Assembly (NCBI GenBank): GCA_944472155.2
Contig: OX235271.1
Span: forward strand, 85,945,256-86,009,255
Reading direction: 5' to 3'
Length of the DNA: 64,000 nt
DNA from: Trichobilharzia szidati
Lineage: Eukaryota; Platyhelminthes; Trematoda; Strigeidida; Schistosomatidae
Below, piece by piece: positions 22,951 to 33,028 of this stretch. Positions within the stretch are counted from its first letter, which is position 1. The number at the start of each line of letters is the position of its first letter. The notes beneath the pieces were generated by a model. That model was not told where the DNA came from. It saw nothing but the letters and a program-made list of their open reading frames with translations, and did no database searches. Position numbers and translations under genes: made by a program.

Positions 22951-23570
22951 ATCAGTAAAAAGTTTGAGCATTGTGGATTAGATCAAATAAAGTATAATTA
23001 TATTTTAATAGTTTACACACAATGATAAGTTTTGTTATTGGTAATATTTCGAGCAAAATTACTCCCCGTGTTCACACCACTGTTGGAATTGTTTGATTCA
23101 CACATTTATGATTTGTACTCATATATATAGTTCATTATTTTTGCTCATTAATGTTTTTTTGTATTCAGAATTATATTCCAAGTTGTTGATAGTTGTACTG
23201 AGTCACCCTTGTTGCATGTATCCGGTGTGACTTTAATGAATATCGATTCTGTTATAAGTCTTTCTTCCCATTTGTTCATGTTAGTTTTTAGAATACACAC
23301 ATTGTTCCAATCGATATTGTGGCTTTTTTTCCCATGCATGTGTGGCTATCGATGAATTTTTTCAAGATTTTTATAAGCTTGTGTTCCTGTTGGTTGACCT
23401 TTGGTTAGGCGTTTATGTTCATTCACTCTTATTTTGAGTGATCTGGACGTTTGCCCCACATATTTAGTCGGACAGTCAGCACAAGATATTTTGTAAATCA
23501 AGTTGTTTTTATCCATCATTTTTATGGGATCTTTCAGTTGATTTATTTTATTTTTGATTAGATTTGTCGG
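22951..23570 (-). repeat. PLE-1 inverted pseudo-LTR with 34-bp extension
   Basis: It is the reverse complement of about 25815-26437 (end of the ORF, GIY-YIG region, 3' UTR), preceded at 22951-22984 by 34 bp that are the reverse complement of the sequence around the ORF start (about 23796-23829). The extension shows that the template had a 3' end joined to another 5' end, i.e. a head-to-tail tandem. Penelope of Drosophila virilis is known for a short extension of this kind. Confidence 0.85.
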
Positions 23571-23795
23571 TTCTGGATACAAAAACATGAATGAACTTGG
23601 AATACAACTCAAATACAAAAAAAAAATATGAATGAGCAAAAATAATGAACTATATATATGAGTACAAATCATAAATGTGTGAATCAAACAATTCCAACAG
23701 TGGTGTGAACACGGGGAGTAATTTTGCTCGAAATATTACCAATAACAAAACTTATCATTGTGTGTAAACTATTAAAATATAATTATACTTTATTT
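23571..23795 (+). repeat. PLE-1 direct partial pseudo-LTR
   Basis: A direct copy of the 3' UTR at 26215-26437, starting at ttctggatac. It differs by an A-run of 10 instead of 9. With the inverted copy it forms hairpin arms (about 22985-23155 against 23630-23795) around the inverted GIY-YIG remnant. Confidence 0.85.
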
Positions 23796-23808
23796 GATCT
23801 AATCCACA

Positions 23809-25827
23809 ATGCTCAAACTTTTTACTGATATTAATTCAACTGACGGTCTTCCCATTAAAAGACTGGCCAACAAACTCACACATTTATATCAAGCTGAATC
23901 TCGATTTATGAATCATCGAATTTTCAACATCAGATGCCTAAAAAATGGAATTATTCCTGTATATATGAGACTAAAGTCACCGATATCTACTGATAAAGCA
24001 AATGCAGCACTCACACATGCCTCAAAAATATGCATCAAAGAAAACTTACGTGGAATTATACGAAAACTGTTCACAATAAGGAAAGATATTGATGAAGCAA
24101 AAGAAAAACTGAAAGGAGCAATTGAAAAGAAAAAGTATGAAAGCATACTAGAAGTTGCACAAAAACGAAAAGAAACTACCTATGAAAAAACAAAGATGAA
24201 AAAAATAAAAAAATTTAATAAACTCTTGATAGCGAAAACTCCGAATGACAAACAAGTAACTAAAGCCAATTGGATTGTAAACTTGTCAGACAGAAAGCTA
24301 ACAGAAGCAGAGGAAAGCGTACTGATGAAAGGAATGAACTTCAACATTAGCAACAAAAGATTAAAACCTGAAGATATTATACCTGTAATTGAAACAGCAC
24401 TCGAAGGACATGACAAGCAAAAAGCAGAACTGGTACGAGCACAATGTGCATTAACCTTAAAAAAGCAAAAAGCAGAAAAACTGAATGTAACGAAGGAGGA
24501 ACTAAAAGCACTCCAAGACATAAAAGCAGACAAATCCATTGTCATTACTCAAGCAGACAAAGGAAACACAACGGTAATGCTTAATAAAACGACATATAAT
24601 GAAAAAATGAATGAACATCTACAGTCTGGACCCTATACCCTAATGACGAAGTCAGCTGAAACAATCACAAACAAAACAATGAAAGAAACAGCAAAGGTAG
24701 TCAGACAAATGAAGGAAATAATTGGTAAGTCAAAATGGTTTGAAATTATGCCAAAATCATGCAATATACCTAGAATATATGGCAAGATAAAATTGCATAA
24801 AGAAGGATATCCAATAAGGCCGATTGTAGATTTTAGAAAAACACCGACGTATATGCTATCAAGATTTCTCTCGACAATACTAAGACCAACAAGAGACAAC
24901 TCACAAGCTAGAATAATAGATTCATTTGAATTAGTGGAGCGACTAAAAACCACTAAAATAGAGGAAGATGAAATACTAGTCAGCTTTGATGTAAACAGTC
25001 TCTATACGAAAATACCCATTCAAATGGCCATGAATGCACTGAAAGAGAAACTAAAAGAAGATAATGGCCTAAAAGATAGAACACAGTTATCCATAGAAGA
25101 GATAATAAAAGGGGTGGAATTTTGTCTGACAACAACATATTTCACATTCGAAGGGAAAATATACCAACAAAATGAAGGAGTAGCCATGGGATCGCCTATC
25201 TCACCAATAATAACTGACATATTCATGGATTATTGGGAAGAGAATGCCCTTAAACCATTCAGGTCATCACTAAAATGTTGGTGGAGATATGTAGACGACA
25301 CACTAGTAATAGTGAAAAAGAACGATATTGTGAAACTCTTCTCACACATAAACAGCCATATCGACTCAATAAAATTCACCATGGAAGTAGAGAACGAAAT
25401 TGGGGAACTGCCTATGTTAGATTGCAAAATACAAAGAATAACAGATGGCAGCATTAAAACAACGCTATATAGAAAAACCACACACTCTGGAAGATTCCTC
25501 GATTATCACTCAGCTCATCCACTCACTGTGAAACGAGGATTAATACAAGGTCTTGCAGATAGAATACGTAGACTTACAACAACGCAAGAGGACCAGTGTA
25601 AAGAAATAAACGTCCTATTCAAGATGCTACTCGAAAACAACTACCCAAAACAATTTATAAAAGATAATATAAAAAAGAAAAAAAAGAGGGTAAAACCGGA
25701 GAATAACAAGATGGGAGAATGCAAAAAAAAACAGTCTCAATACCATATAAAAATAGTACATCAGAGGCAATTCAAAGAAACCTCAAAAGTATCGGCATTC
25801 ACACAACTTTTAAACCGACAAATCTAA
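23809..25827 (+). CDS. PLE-1 reverse transcriptase (672 aa, C-terminus shifted)
   Basis: This ORF encodes the Penelope-type RT, related to telomerase RT. The N-terminal 230 residues are lysine-rich and partly coiled-coil-like. Then come the TQADKGNTTVM block (about 246-256), KLHKEGYPIRPIVDF (about 327-341), SFDVNSLYTKIP (motif A, about 391-402), GVAMGSPISP (motif B, about 457-466) and RYVDDT (motif C, catalytic Asp pair at about 496-497), then LDCKIQ and LYRK-TH-GRFLDYHS. All catalytic residues I can check are present. The last 30 or so codons (after the A9 run at 25723-25731) are out of frame; the parental frame continues in the ORF from 25719. The start Met sits just after the pseudo-LTR. 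Only a single-base change separates this copy from an RT joined to its endonuclease. Confidence 0.92.
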   Translation: MLKLFTDINSTDGLPIKRLANKLTHLYQAESRFMNHRIFNIRCLKNGIIPVYMRLKSPISTDKANAALTHASKICIKENLRGIIRKLFTIRKDIDEAKEKLKGAIEKKKYESILEVAQKRKETTYEKTKMKKIKKFNKLLIAKTPNDKQVTKANWIVNLSDRKLTEAEESVLMKGMNFNISNKRLKPEDIIPVIETALEGHDKQKAELVRAQCALTLKKQKAEKLNVTKEELKALQDIKADKSIVITQADKGNTTVMLNKTTYNEKMNEHLQSGPYTLMTKSAETITNKTMKETAKVVRQMKEIIGKSKWFEIMPKSCNIPRIYGKIKLHKEGYPIRPIVDFRKTPTYMLSRFLSTILRPTRDNSQARIIDSFELVERLKTTKIEEDEILVSFDVNSLYTKIPIQMAMNALKEKLKEDNGLKDRTQLSIEEIIKGVEFCLTTTYFTFEGKIYQQNEGVAMGSPISPIITDIFMDYWEENALKPFRSSLKCWWRYVDDTLVIVKKNDIVKLFSHINSHIDSIKFTMEVENEIGELPMLDCKIQRITDGSIKTTLYRKTTHSGRFLDYHSAHPLTVKRGLIQGLADRIRRLTTTQEDQCKEINVLFKMLLENNYPKQFIKDNIKKKKKRVKPENNKMGECKKKQSQYHIKIVHQRQFKETSKVSAFTQLLNRQI

Positions 25828-26234
25828 TCAAAAATAAAATAAATCAACTGAAAGATCCCATAAAAATGATGGATAAAAACAACTTGATTTACAAAATATC
25901 TTGTGCTGACTGTCCGACTAAATATGTGGGGCAAACGTCCAGATCACTCAAAATAAGAGTGAATGAACATAAACGCCTAACCAAAGGTCAACCAACAGGA
26001 ACACAAGCTTATAAAAATCTTGAAAAAATTCATCGATAGCCACACATGCATGGGAAAAAAAGCCACAATATCGATTGGAACAATGTGTGTATTCTAAAAA
26101 CTAACATGAACAAATGGGAAGAAAGACTTATAACAGAATCGATATTCATTAAAGTCACACCGGATACATGCAACAAGGGTGACTCAGTACAACTATCAAC
26201 AACTTGGAATATAATTCTGGATACAAAAACATGA
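25719..26234 (+). pseudogene. PLE-1 GIY-YIG endonuclease region
   Basis: In the frame following the A-run shift the sequence gives LIYKISCADC--KYVGQTSRSLKIRVNEHKR, the GIY-YIG nuclease core of PLEs (IYK..YVG, catalytic Arg, and a Cys-Cys-His cluster), at about 25885-25980. A TAG at 26037-26039 interrupts the domain; the same frame then continues in 26046-26234 (HGKKSHNIDWNN through W-ERLITESIFI, including the Glu-containing C-terminal part) to its natural end near TKT. The inverted pseudo-LTR carries the same TAG, so the stop was present in the source molecule. Confidence 0.85.
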
Positions 26235-26689
26235 ATGAACTTGGAATACAACTCAAATACAAAAAAAAATATGAATGAGCAAAAATAATGAACTATATAT
26301 ATGAGTACAAATCATAAATGTGTGAATCAAACAATTCCAACAGTGGTGTGAACACGGGGAGTAATTTTGCTCGAAATATTACCAATAACAAAACTTATCA
26401 TTGTGTGTAAACTATTAAAATATAATTATACTTTATTTGAGAATAAAGTTAAACTAACAATGAGTAATTTCGTCAATTGTGTAGTGGTAAACGTCGGTCG
26501 GTCCGTGGGTTTTCAACATAGAACTTTGCACATATGTGCGGCAGTTCAAGTCGCCACACTCCATGTATCACACGAAGCAAGAGAAGAAATTAGAAGAAAT
26601 GCATAATATAGTCAGTAAACAGAGGTGTGAGACAAAGGAATAGTAATAACGGAGAGCAAAACAGTTTCACTGAAAATTATAAGTCACAA

Positions 26690-27250
26690 GGAGTGGATGC
26701 ACCTGCGCCACTCAGAACGATTTTGAGCCATGTCACCAATTGTTTCCAACCATTGGTTTTTACCGTCCCGACGACCCCAACCAGGAAGTCTACATCTTCC
26801 TACGTGGCTTAAGCTAACTGTTGTGGATTTCATTGATTGATGAAGCCATGTTTTGGTTTGACCGCCGCTAGCTCTTATCCAGTCTGACCCTATGTCAACT
26901 AACACTGCCCGTCGAGGAAGGCGATGACTAGGCATACGTAACACATGTCCTAACCATCTCAGTCGATGTAATTTCACAGTTTCGTCGACTGATTTCCCCG
27001 CCTTACCTAGCACTCGACGCCTAACCTCAATATTGCTCACCTTATTATATCACTTCACACGGGAGATAGGACGCAGACACCTATGATCGAACACAGCTAG
27101 TCTTTTCGTGTCTTCTGCTCTCAATGGTCAGGTCTCATAGCCATAAAGGAGGACGGAGCGGACTGTTGAGCAGTACACACGCCCTTTGGTCGATAGTCAG
27201 TATCACGTCTACGCCAGAGACGGCGTAAACTGGCATATGCGAACCTAGTC
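26690..27250 (-). pseudogene. LINE C-terminal fragment (family A relative)
   Basis: The minus strand encodes SNIEVRRRVLG, LRWLGHVLRM, then RLPGWGRRD-KNQWLETIGDMAQNR, clearly homologous to the C-terminus of LINE A but a different subfamily. It continues with a broken frame to about 27250. RT core and 3' UTR are absent. Confidence 0.8.
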
Positions 27251-27274
27251 CTCTGTATTCGTGGTAAACGTAGA

Positions 27275-27335
27275 CAAAACAGCTGTTCAGTGGATCCTAG
27301 TTTTCAATAGTACTCTAAATCATGGAGCTTTATAC
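27275..27335 (+). mobile_element. Hammerhead SINE tail, truncated near the cleavage site
   Basis: It starts at the ribozyme's GAAA/helix III side (aaacagctgttcag) and runs through the SINE tail (ttttcaat..ctctaaat). The unit is truncated close to where the ribozyme would cut. Confidence 0.5.
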
Positions 27336-27999
27336 CGAAATCCATGCAGACATTGATCGAAATACCTACAAAATGCCTATAATCTGAATATCAGTCTGAA
27401 ATTGTTTGATTTACGTAGTGTCTGGAAAAGTTATTATACATCAACGTATAGTGGATCGATAAATAATCAATAATTTTTAATGACTCATTTACGTTTCTAT
27501 TGTAAGATTATTAAGTTACGACTATGTGATATGTTTATTGAGAGTATTTCCATTTCTATATAAGAAAATTCTCTTATACACAATGTCCAATAAAGTGAAG
27601 ATATAATCGTCAGAATTCGGTAACTCTCCAGTTAAATGCATTTGATAGAAACAAGAACATTTAAGATATTTTTAAATTAAGTAAAGGATTATTCATCTAC
27701 TAAAGCGCAAGGTATTCCCTCTTTTCCAATTTGACAAAAGTGCTGATATCGAAATGATAACGAAGGAGCTCTTACAACTGTCACCATTCTATCAAGTTCA
27801 AGCTGGAATCAGGGATGAACTGTGAATTCCATTTTCTGCATGTTTTATTAATAACGAGATAACGCGGTTCTTTACAGAGATCAGCCTACAGTAAGAATCA
27901 ACACAGAAATGGCAAATACACCAATTTTCCTAGTTGAATCCCTCTGAAAAGAAAGACAAACCTAGTCGTTTCTCGTTCTTCACGAATAGGAAGGATTTG
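27336..27999. other. No assignable gene
   Basis: AT-rich DNA with no ORF or shared repeat that I recognise. Confidence 0.4.
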
Positions 28000-28440
28000 T
28001 TCCTGTGATATAATAGATGATGAGCTGGAGAGACTCAGACAAATGGCATACAGAGTTCACGAAGAGAAACATGGGAGGTATAGCAGTGGCCTAAAAGAAT
28101 CAACATGATGCCAACTAAGTTGCATTATATAAGTGTTGGATTTAAGGGTGATTCCTCAGATAAGATTCTAAAGAACCGCCTATCGAGATTGCTGAGAGAT
28201 GCTTTCTTTTCGTCTGAGCTACAGATCAATTTCTACAGTTGCCAAATGAATAATGGATATGGGAAGGATAAACTGCCTCAATGTGTATTTATAAATTCAC
28301 TTTCTCCTTTGTAACTAGTTATACTGGCCGCACAAAACGCATCTCTGAACCCTACCCAGCATGCTTGTCGAGACGATGATGCAAGGCATTGCTAGCTCGA
28401 TTCTCGAACACCTAGTGAACTCAGACCACGCAGCTCCATC
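28000..28440 (+). pseudogene. PLE fragment: linker to GIY-YIG
   Basis: ORF 28105-28314 gives KLHYISVGFKGDSSDKILKNRL, the conserved segment before the GIY-YIG domain, seen also at 1540-1910 and 57340-57558. The nuclease core follows in broken frames (YTGRTKR near 28320). RT is absent. Confidence 0.7.
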
Positions 28441-29404
28441 AGTCATCTCTTCAAATCATCTACACGATGAGACCGAATAGTACGAAAGGTGTTAGGTTTC
28501 GACATTCGTGTATGGCAGAGGCGGTAGCATTTTGTCAATACAATCTTGTGCTCTGTTGCGTCTCTTATAATCCACAGCGGCCTTGAACACCTTCCAACAC
28601 ATCCGCTCCTATATTTAGTGATTAATTCACAATTATTACTCTTGAATGCTCCTTTTGTACATTTACTAAGTGTTTTTGTCTCATACACTTCAAATTTGTC
28701 ATGTGGACACTCGACTACTCTGCTTCTCACTCAATAACAATTCTTACCTCATCAAATTTCAAACCCCTAATTCCATTATGCCAACCACAGAGTTTCTGAT
28801 CTTCAGAAACGAAATCCGAGTAACTGTATCAATTACGTCAACCTCCCCACACCCATTACTCGATAACAGACTAGACTATCATACGTTATGGGTAAGTACT
28901 GACAATCATTGACTCTAACGAAACTAGACCGATACACAGTCGTCGACTCGTATACACATCCCGTTACTTATGCAATGATGGAAGACATTACACAACACAA
29001 CAACTAAGAGCAAATCACTAGTGACGTATGTGACGTGACGTATGTACATACTGTTAAACATGAATAACCCTAATGCAACAGCCAGCACATGAACGTCAAC
29101 AAAAAACAAGAACGGAATTGTGGCTAATTGTCAGTTAAAGTCCTCAACTTCTAAACTGTTCCAACATCACCTCATCTATCGACTTCAGCGTAGGAAGTTA
29201 ATATCACCAGTCCTCATACAATCGATAGAGCACACTCCACAAACTCTATTGAAATGCAAGTGTTGCGTTAAGTAAAATCGTCAATCGCGTCAACAGAGAA
29301 AAGTCAGATTAGTTAATGAAGAATATGTATTGGAGTACAAATAACAGACACAATGAGTGAGTCACATTAGTTGTTAGAGTCGTTTTAAACCAATTCATAC
29401 TCTT
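28441..29404. other. 3' flank of p40, no further gene seen
   Basis: Only short ORFs. No AATAAA polyadenylation signal is obvious in the first 150 bp downstream of the p40 stop. Confidence 0.4.
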
Positions 29405-31282
29405 CTAATGAGTAATTGCATTGTGTTTCATCAATGGAGCTTCCAACACCAATGTCTTCCCAACCAATTGAGCGGTCACAGACAGTGGATCCACCGTTTC
29501 AGGAATTGCATATGACTGGCTGAACTCAGCCAATGAACTCGCTTGTCCACGATCACTTCTCTTCTCCTTGTGATGACGTCCACTGACAACAACACGACCC
29601 GAATCCACATTCACACATAAGTCCTCAGGCTTGTAGACAGGATCCACTGGAACTTCGACATGAAGAAGCTTTCCACCGGCTCCATCATCCAAAACCGTTG
29701 GGCCATGAGTACCTGAGTATGCACAAAAATCCACATTCAAATGTCATTTTAGACAAGTAATTCAAGTGACGGGATATCGCTTTCTGATTACCTCTTCACA
29801 CATGTAAATCCTATCGCAAGTCTTACCTTTCACGACAAGAGCCTTCGAAGAAGGAACTGCTTGCAGCTGACTGTCTGACTTCGGGCGAATACCCACCTGA
29901 CCAGACTCATTCAGTGTCAGCGACTGATATTCAGGAACCTTCACTGGTGCTTCCAACATCAAAACACCATCCTGAAACAGACATCACACATCACAAGACC
30001 ATCAGTTGTCAGTGACATGCACAAAGCTATATCTTCTATATCAAGAAAAAAAGCACACCTAGATAAAATACTTACATCTGTGAGACGGCATTTCAAATGA
30101 TTGTTGTCAATGCTCCGTGGAAGCTCAACCATACGACAGAACTCACGGTGGCACTTTACACCATCTTTCTGCGTCTCCTTCTTTGCATGCACTGTCAGAC
30201 GATTGTCACTCGATGTTACATTGATGTCTTCTGGATCGAAGCCCTTCGCATCAAATCTCACCTTAAAATGTACCTAAACACGAATAAACAATAACACGCA
30301 TTAATTCACAACCCAACTGACAAACGCCCACGAATACACAACCTGGGCGTCACTGTAACATCAACTCACCTTCCCATCTTCACCAACTTCATAGGCATCT
30401 TTCAAGAAATCGTTAGCTGAAGCAGTAGACGGGACATCCAATGTACCCATTCTGTCTCGAATATCTTGGATATGATGCTCCATTTGATGCATTAAAGCGA
30501 ATGGATCATGAGTTGATAGAGGAAAATGATCCACTGGCTGAAATACAAAATCATTGCATCTTATTAACCAACTTGTTTAGGTAACATATTCGAAAAACAG
30601 TTCTAGCCACCTCTATCTATTAATTGTACAGTAAACTAAAATTGGAGACATCCGCAAGGATCACAATGTTTAAAATTTGAAATAACTACGGACATGACCT
30701 ATTCTCTCTTTTCCTTCTCACCAGTTCAGAACACCTTAGAGGACATAGCAGGAGAGTTTAAAAGCCAAGAAGAAATCATATTGCTGTTGAGTACTGGTTC
30801 TCACAACCAGTCATAAACTCTTGGAACCGACTCCCAGAAGAAGTGGTGTCTGAAACCTCAACTGATTGGTCCAAGAAGGTCTTGGAGAACCACAGAAATT
30901 TACTACAAAAGGATTAACATGGGCTCCAAGCCTTCTATCCTCAACCAATAAATCTGAAATCTGAAGTAACATTCTAATTCTTAGTCGAGTGGCAATAATT
31001 ATGAAAAACAAAACTATGAATAACTAGACTCACCAATAATGCAAACATCCCTCTCCTCAATCGACGCATATCTTCATCCCATCTTCTCCATGCTGAGTTG
31101 ACCCAATGGTCTACTGTGCCGGCCCAGTCATCATGATATGGTGTGATCGAATTCCCAGAATGACTACTCCCACTACCTCCACGTTCTAAACCTGTTAACA
31201 GATCACGTCTTTGTTTCTCGAATGATCTTGGTTCACGATTGACCGGAATGCTAACTATCTGATGCTTTTGCTGTCCTGACAT
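29405..31282 (-). CDS. p40-type major egg antigen, tandem alpha-crystallin small heat shock protein
   Basis: Five exons on the minus strand, each with GT-AG borders: 31282-31034, 30537-30370, 30273-30076, 29971-29827 and 29712-29405. Joined they make 1068 bp, a 355-residue protein with stop, close to the 354 aa I recall for S. mansoni p40. Exon 1 (residues 1-83) holds the N-terminal region with SIPVNREPRSFEKQRRDLL and RRWDEDMRRLRRGMF. Exons 2-4 hold the first alpha-crystallin domain (HFKVRFDAKGF, DINVTSSDNRLTVHAKKE, then MLEAPV). Exons 4-5 hold the second (LHVEVPVDPVYKPEDLCVNVDSGRVVVSGRH, then AIPETVDPLSV, LVLEAP). Introns 1-3 are phase 0 and intron 4 phase 1. The family are ATP-independent chaperones, abundant and immunogenic in schistosome eggs. 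No break seen; probably functional. Confidence 0.95.
30705..30925 (+). pseudogene. LINE C-terminal fragment in p40 intron 1
   Basis: The plus strand of intron 1, antisense to p40, reads HLRGHSRRV, then INSWNRLPEEVVSETS, then a short lysine-rich end. The V-WN-LP--VV pattern is the usual C-terminal signature of CR1-like LINEs. It accounts for much of the 496-bp length of intron 1, the other introns being about 100 bp. Confidence 0.6.
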
Positions 31283-31365
31283 ACCAGCCAGAAGTCACAA
31301 GAGAAGTTAGGCAACAGAGTACAAGGTCAGAGAAATATCCACGCAATATGCATAGATTACCTTGT

Positions 31366-31372
31366 TTATATA
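31366..31372 (-). promoter_or_regulatory. Putative TATA box of the p40 gene
   Basis: TATATAA on the minus strand lies 84-90 bp upstream of the p40 start codon. Further upstream, three CCAAT pentamers in the same orientation lie at 31446-31450, 31471-31475 and 31523-31527. I could not find a clean heat-shock element. Placement fits a core promoter, but no transcript evidence is available here. Confidence 0.6.
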
Positions 31373-31529
31373 GCCTCAGGTAATCCAATCAGGTCATCAT
31401 AACTAAAATATTTTCCAATTAAAATTAAGTTTAATCTGATTTTGTATTGGCTGAAATTCACTGGTATTCTATTGGTTGTCTGATGACTGGTCACATGATG
31501 AATATTGAATTTCGTTTCAACGATTGGTT

Positions 31530-32099
31530 ACAAATTATGTTTCACAAAGGATGAGTTCATGTGAAAATAATGGCTATTGTTCTAGAATCTTAGCTACCGT
31601 AGATTACGTTCGCACGTTGGACCTAGATCGTAATCTATATCTCATAGTTCATTTCACCCATCACAAGTAAAATTATCTATCAACCAAGATAATCTCAGTT
31701 TTCTCGACATTTCATTGTTTGCGTAAAGATGAAATAGGTCACGCTGAATATTTGCTCAAATCTAAGAGCCTAGCTGTCAAGCATTTTGCATGACTCCTTA
31801 AAAACTAATCGTCCACCTGATACCATAGCACTGCACTGAAAACCAATAACATCTTCAGATCTACAATCCCATGATACAGAGATAATTATCTTCAATGTAG
31901 GCAAATTTTGAGTTGAACACTTCTCTTCGACTTCGTATGTATTCATATACTTGGTTGATACTGATTTCTACTTTAGATTAGAAGTAATAATCAGTTCTAA
32001 TTTTCAAAGATGATATGGTAAACTGTTGAAACGCAAAAACCAGTTGGGTTCAAACATTATTGATATAAGTATGAAACTTGGGCACTGTGGTAGAGCATA
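31530..32099. other. Upstream flank of p40, unassigned
   Basis: No ORF or repeat recognised. Confidence 0.4.
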
Positions 32100-32345
32100 T
32101 CTCCATTATGGATAAGATTTTATTTTGATAAATCACATAGTATTATACAGTAATATTAACCGATTATTCTTTCTGAATGTACATTATCCTATATTGATTT
32201 TTATTTAAATATCTAGTCAAAAAAGTTGTGTGAGTAACTTGATATGATTATGAGCAATAGTTTGTGCTCGAAACGTCATAAGTTAATATTGCTGTTTAAC
32301 AAACACTGTGTGATTTATCAGGACAAAATCTTATCCATAATAGGG
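32100..32345. mobile_element. PLE-2-type pseudo-LTR fold-back fragment
   Basis: At 32108-32160 is the inverse, and at about 32170-32342 the direct, form of the PLE-2 3' end (compare 14945-15290; both halves contain the 'ccattatggataagatttta' end or its complement). It is an isolated fragment without ORF. A hammerhead-like segment lies at 32236-32284. Confidence 0.7.
32236..32284 (+). ncRNA. Hammerhead-like remnant in PLE pseudo-LTR
   Basis: Helix II GAGC/GCUC (32252-32255 with 32266-32269) is followed by GAAA (32270-32273), a four-base self-complementary ACGU and the potential cleavage triplet GUC. The flanks AACUU (32236-32240) and AAGUU (32280-32284) can form helix I. The first core strand departs from CUGANGA, so I expect no activity. 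Hammerheads in PLE pseudo-LTRs are known in other animals. Confidence 0.4.
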
Positions 32346-32808
32346 TTCAAACACTTTCTGGACTTTCGTCATTCATTAGGCGGTTTCAGTTAAGAACACC
32401 ATATTCAGTGAAAAGACTCTCTCCAACAATTAATTTATTATCATGCTGTGCAATCATGTATATGTGGCTTTTAAGAAATTATATCCGGTTAGGGAACTAG
32501 ATCAAAGATGTGAATACATCAAATAATGATAGTATTATGAAATGCAATTAAAATATTTGTGATTGTAATCATAGTTAAATGCCAAGTAGCAAGACAATTA
32601 GTGTCATATATAGAACAATACATAAGGTGTGTAGATGCTAGAAATGGATGCATAATTATAGGATTCGTATGCTTATATAAAAGGTTACATAACATGGTGT
32701 GAAATTTGATAAGACAGAATCCAGTATGGTAAAATCAAAAAATAATGATTTTGGATTTAGAATGACAAGTGGGGCAAGTGGAAACAACTCAGAGTGAGCA
32801 CAGTGCGT

Positions 32809-33028
32809 CGGTGGCATAGCGGTTAGGACGCTCGCCAACCATGCAAATGGTCCGGGGTTCGATCCCCGGCCGACGCATTCCTTTACCTTGCTAGGCCAGA
32901 AATAATGCTGGCGAAAAGGAAAGGTTGGGCTAGCAACCCCATCCTGTAAAATAAACACTGCTACAGAAACTTAAAGCCATTAGCTTGAAGCCCACTGTTC
33001 CACTGGGGAACGTGAAGGAAAAAAAATA
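32809..33028 (+). mobile_element. SINE-b, full copy
   Basis: A tRNA-derived SINE of about 220 bp. The tRNA-like head (32803-32877) has acceptor arms GCGTCGG/CCGACGC that pair fully, an exact box A (TGGCATAGCGG) and box B (GGTTCGATCCC). The body includes 'aggccagaaataatgctgg' and the 3' end 'gttccactggggaacgtgaagg' plus A8. The last part resembles the 3' end of LINE B. It sits in the PLE-3 3' UTR; the homologous site at about 60690 lacks it, and the flanks share a short acagt/atagt duplication. Confidence 0.85.

Larger units (their letters stand above)
22951..26437 (+). mobile_element. PLE-1: complete Penelope-like element
   Basis: The whole element is bounded by a perfect 13-bp TSD TGAGAATAAAGTT (22938-22950 and 26438-26450). 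The left side is an inverted copy of the 3' region (22951-23570), then a shorter direct copy of the 3' UTR (23571 to about 23795), then the RT ORF (23809-25827), the GIY-YIG region and the 3' UTR. This pseudo-LTR arrangement is typical of PLEs. The near-identity of the repeated parts and the long open frame make this the youngest large element in the window. Confidence 0.92.

Noticed and set aside
22938..26450. Reading the repeated PLE-1 ends as true LTRs of a retrovirus-like element
   Set aside because: The repeats are mainly inverted, there is no primer-binding site, protease, integrase or RNase H, and the RT and GIY-YIG are of Penelope type.
31441..31530. Heat-shock element upstream of p40
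   Set aside because: GAA and TTC motifs are present but their spacing does not fit alternating nGAAn units; only the TATA and CCAAT motifs were kept.
32803..32877. tRNA gene with exact box A and box B
   Set aside because: The head pairs well as an acceptor arm but lacks a regular anticodon arm and is always followed by the SINE-b body, so it is SINE rather than a tRNA gene.
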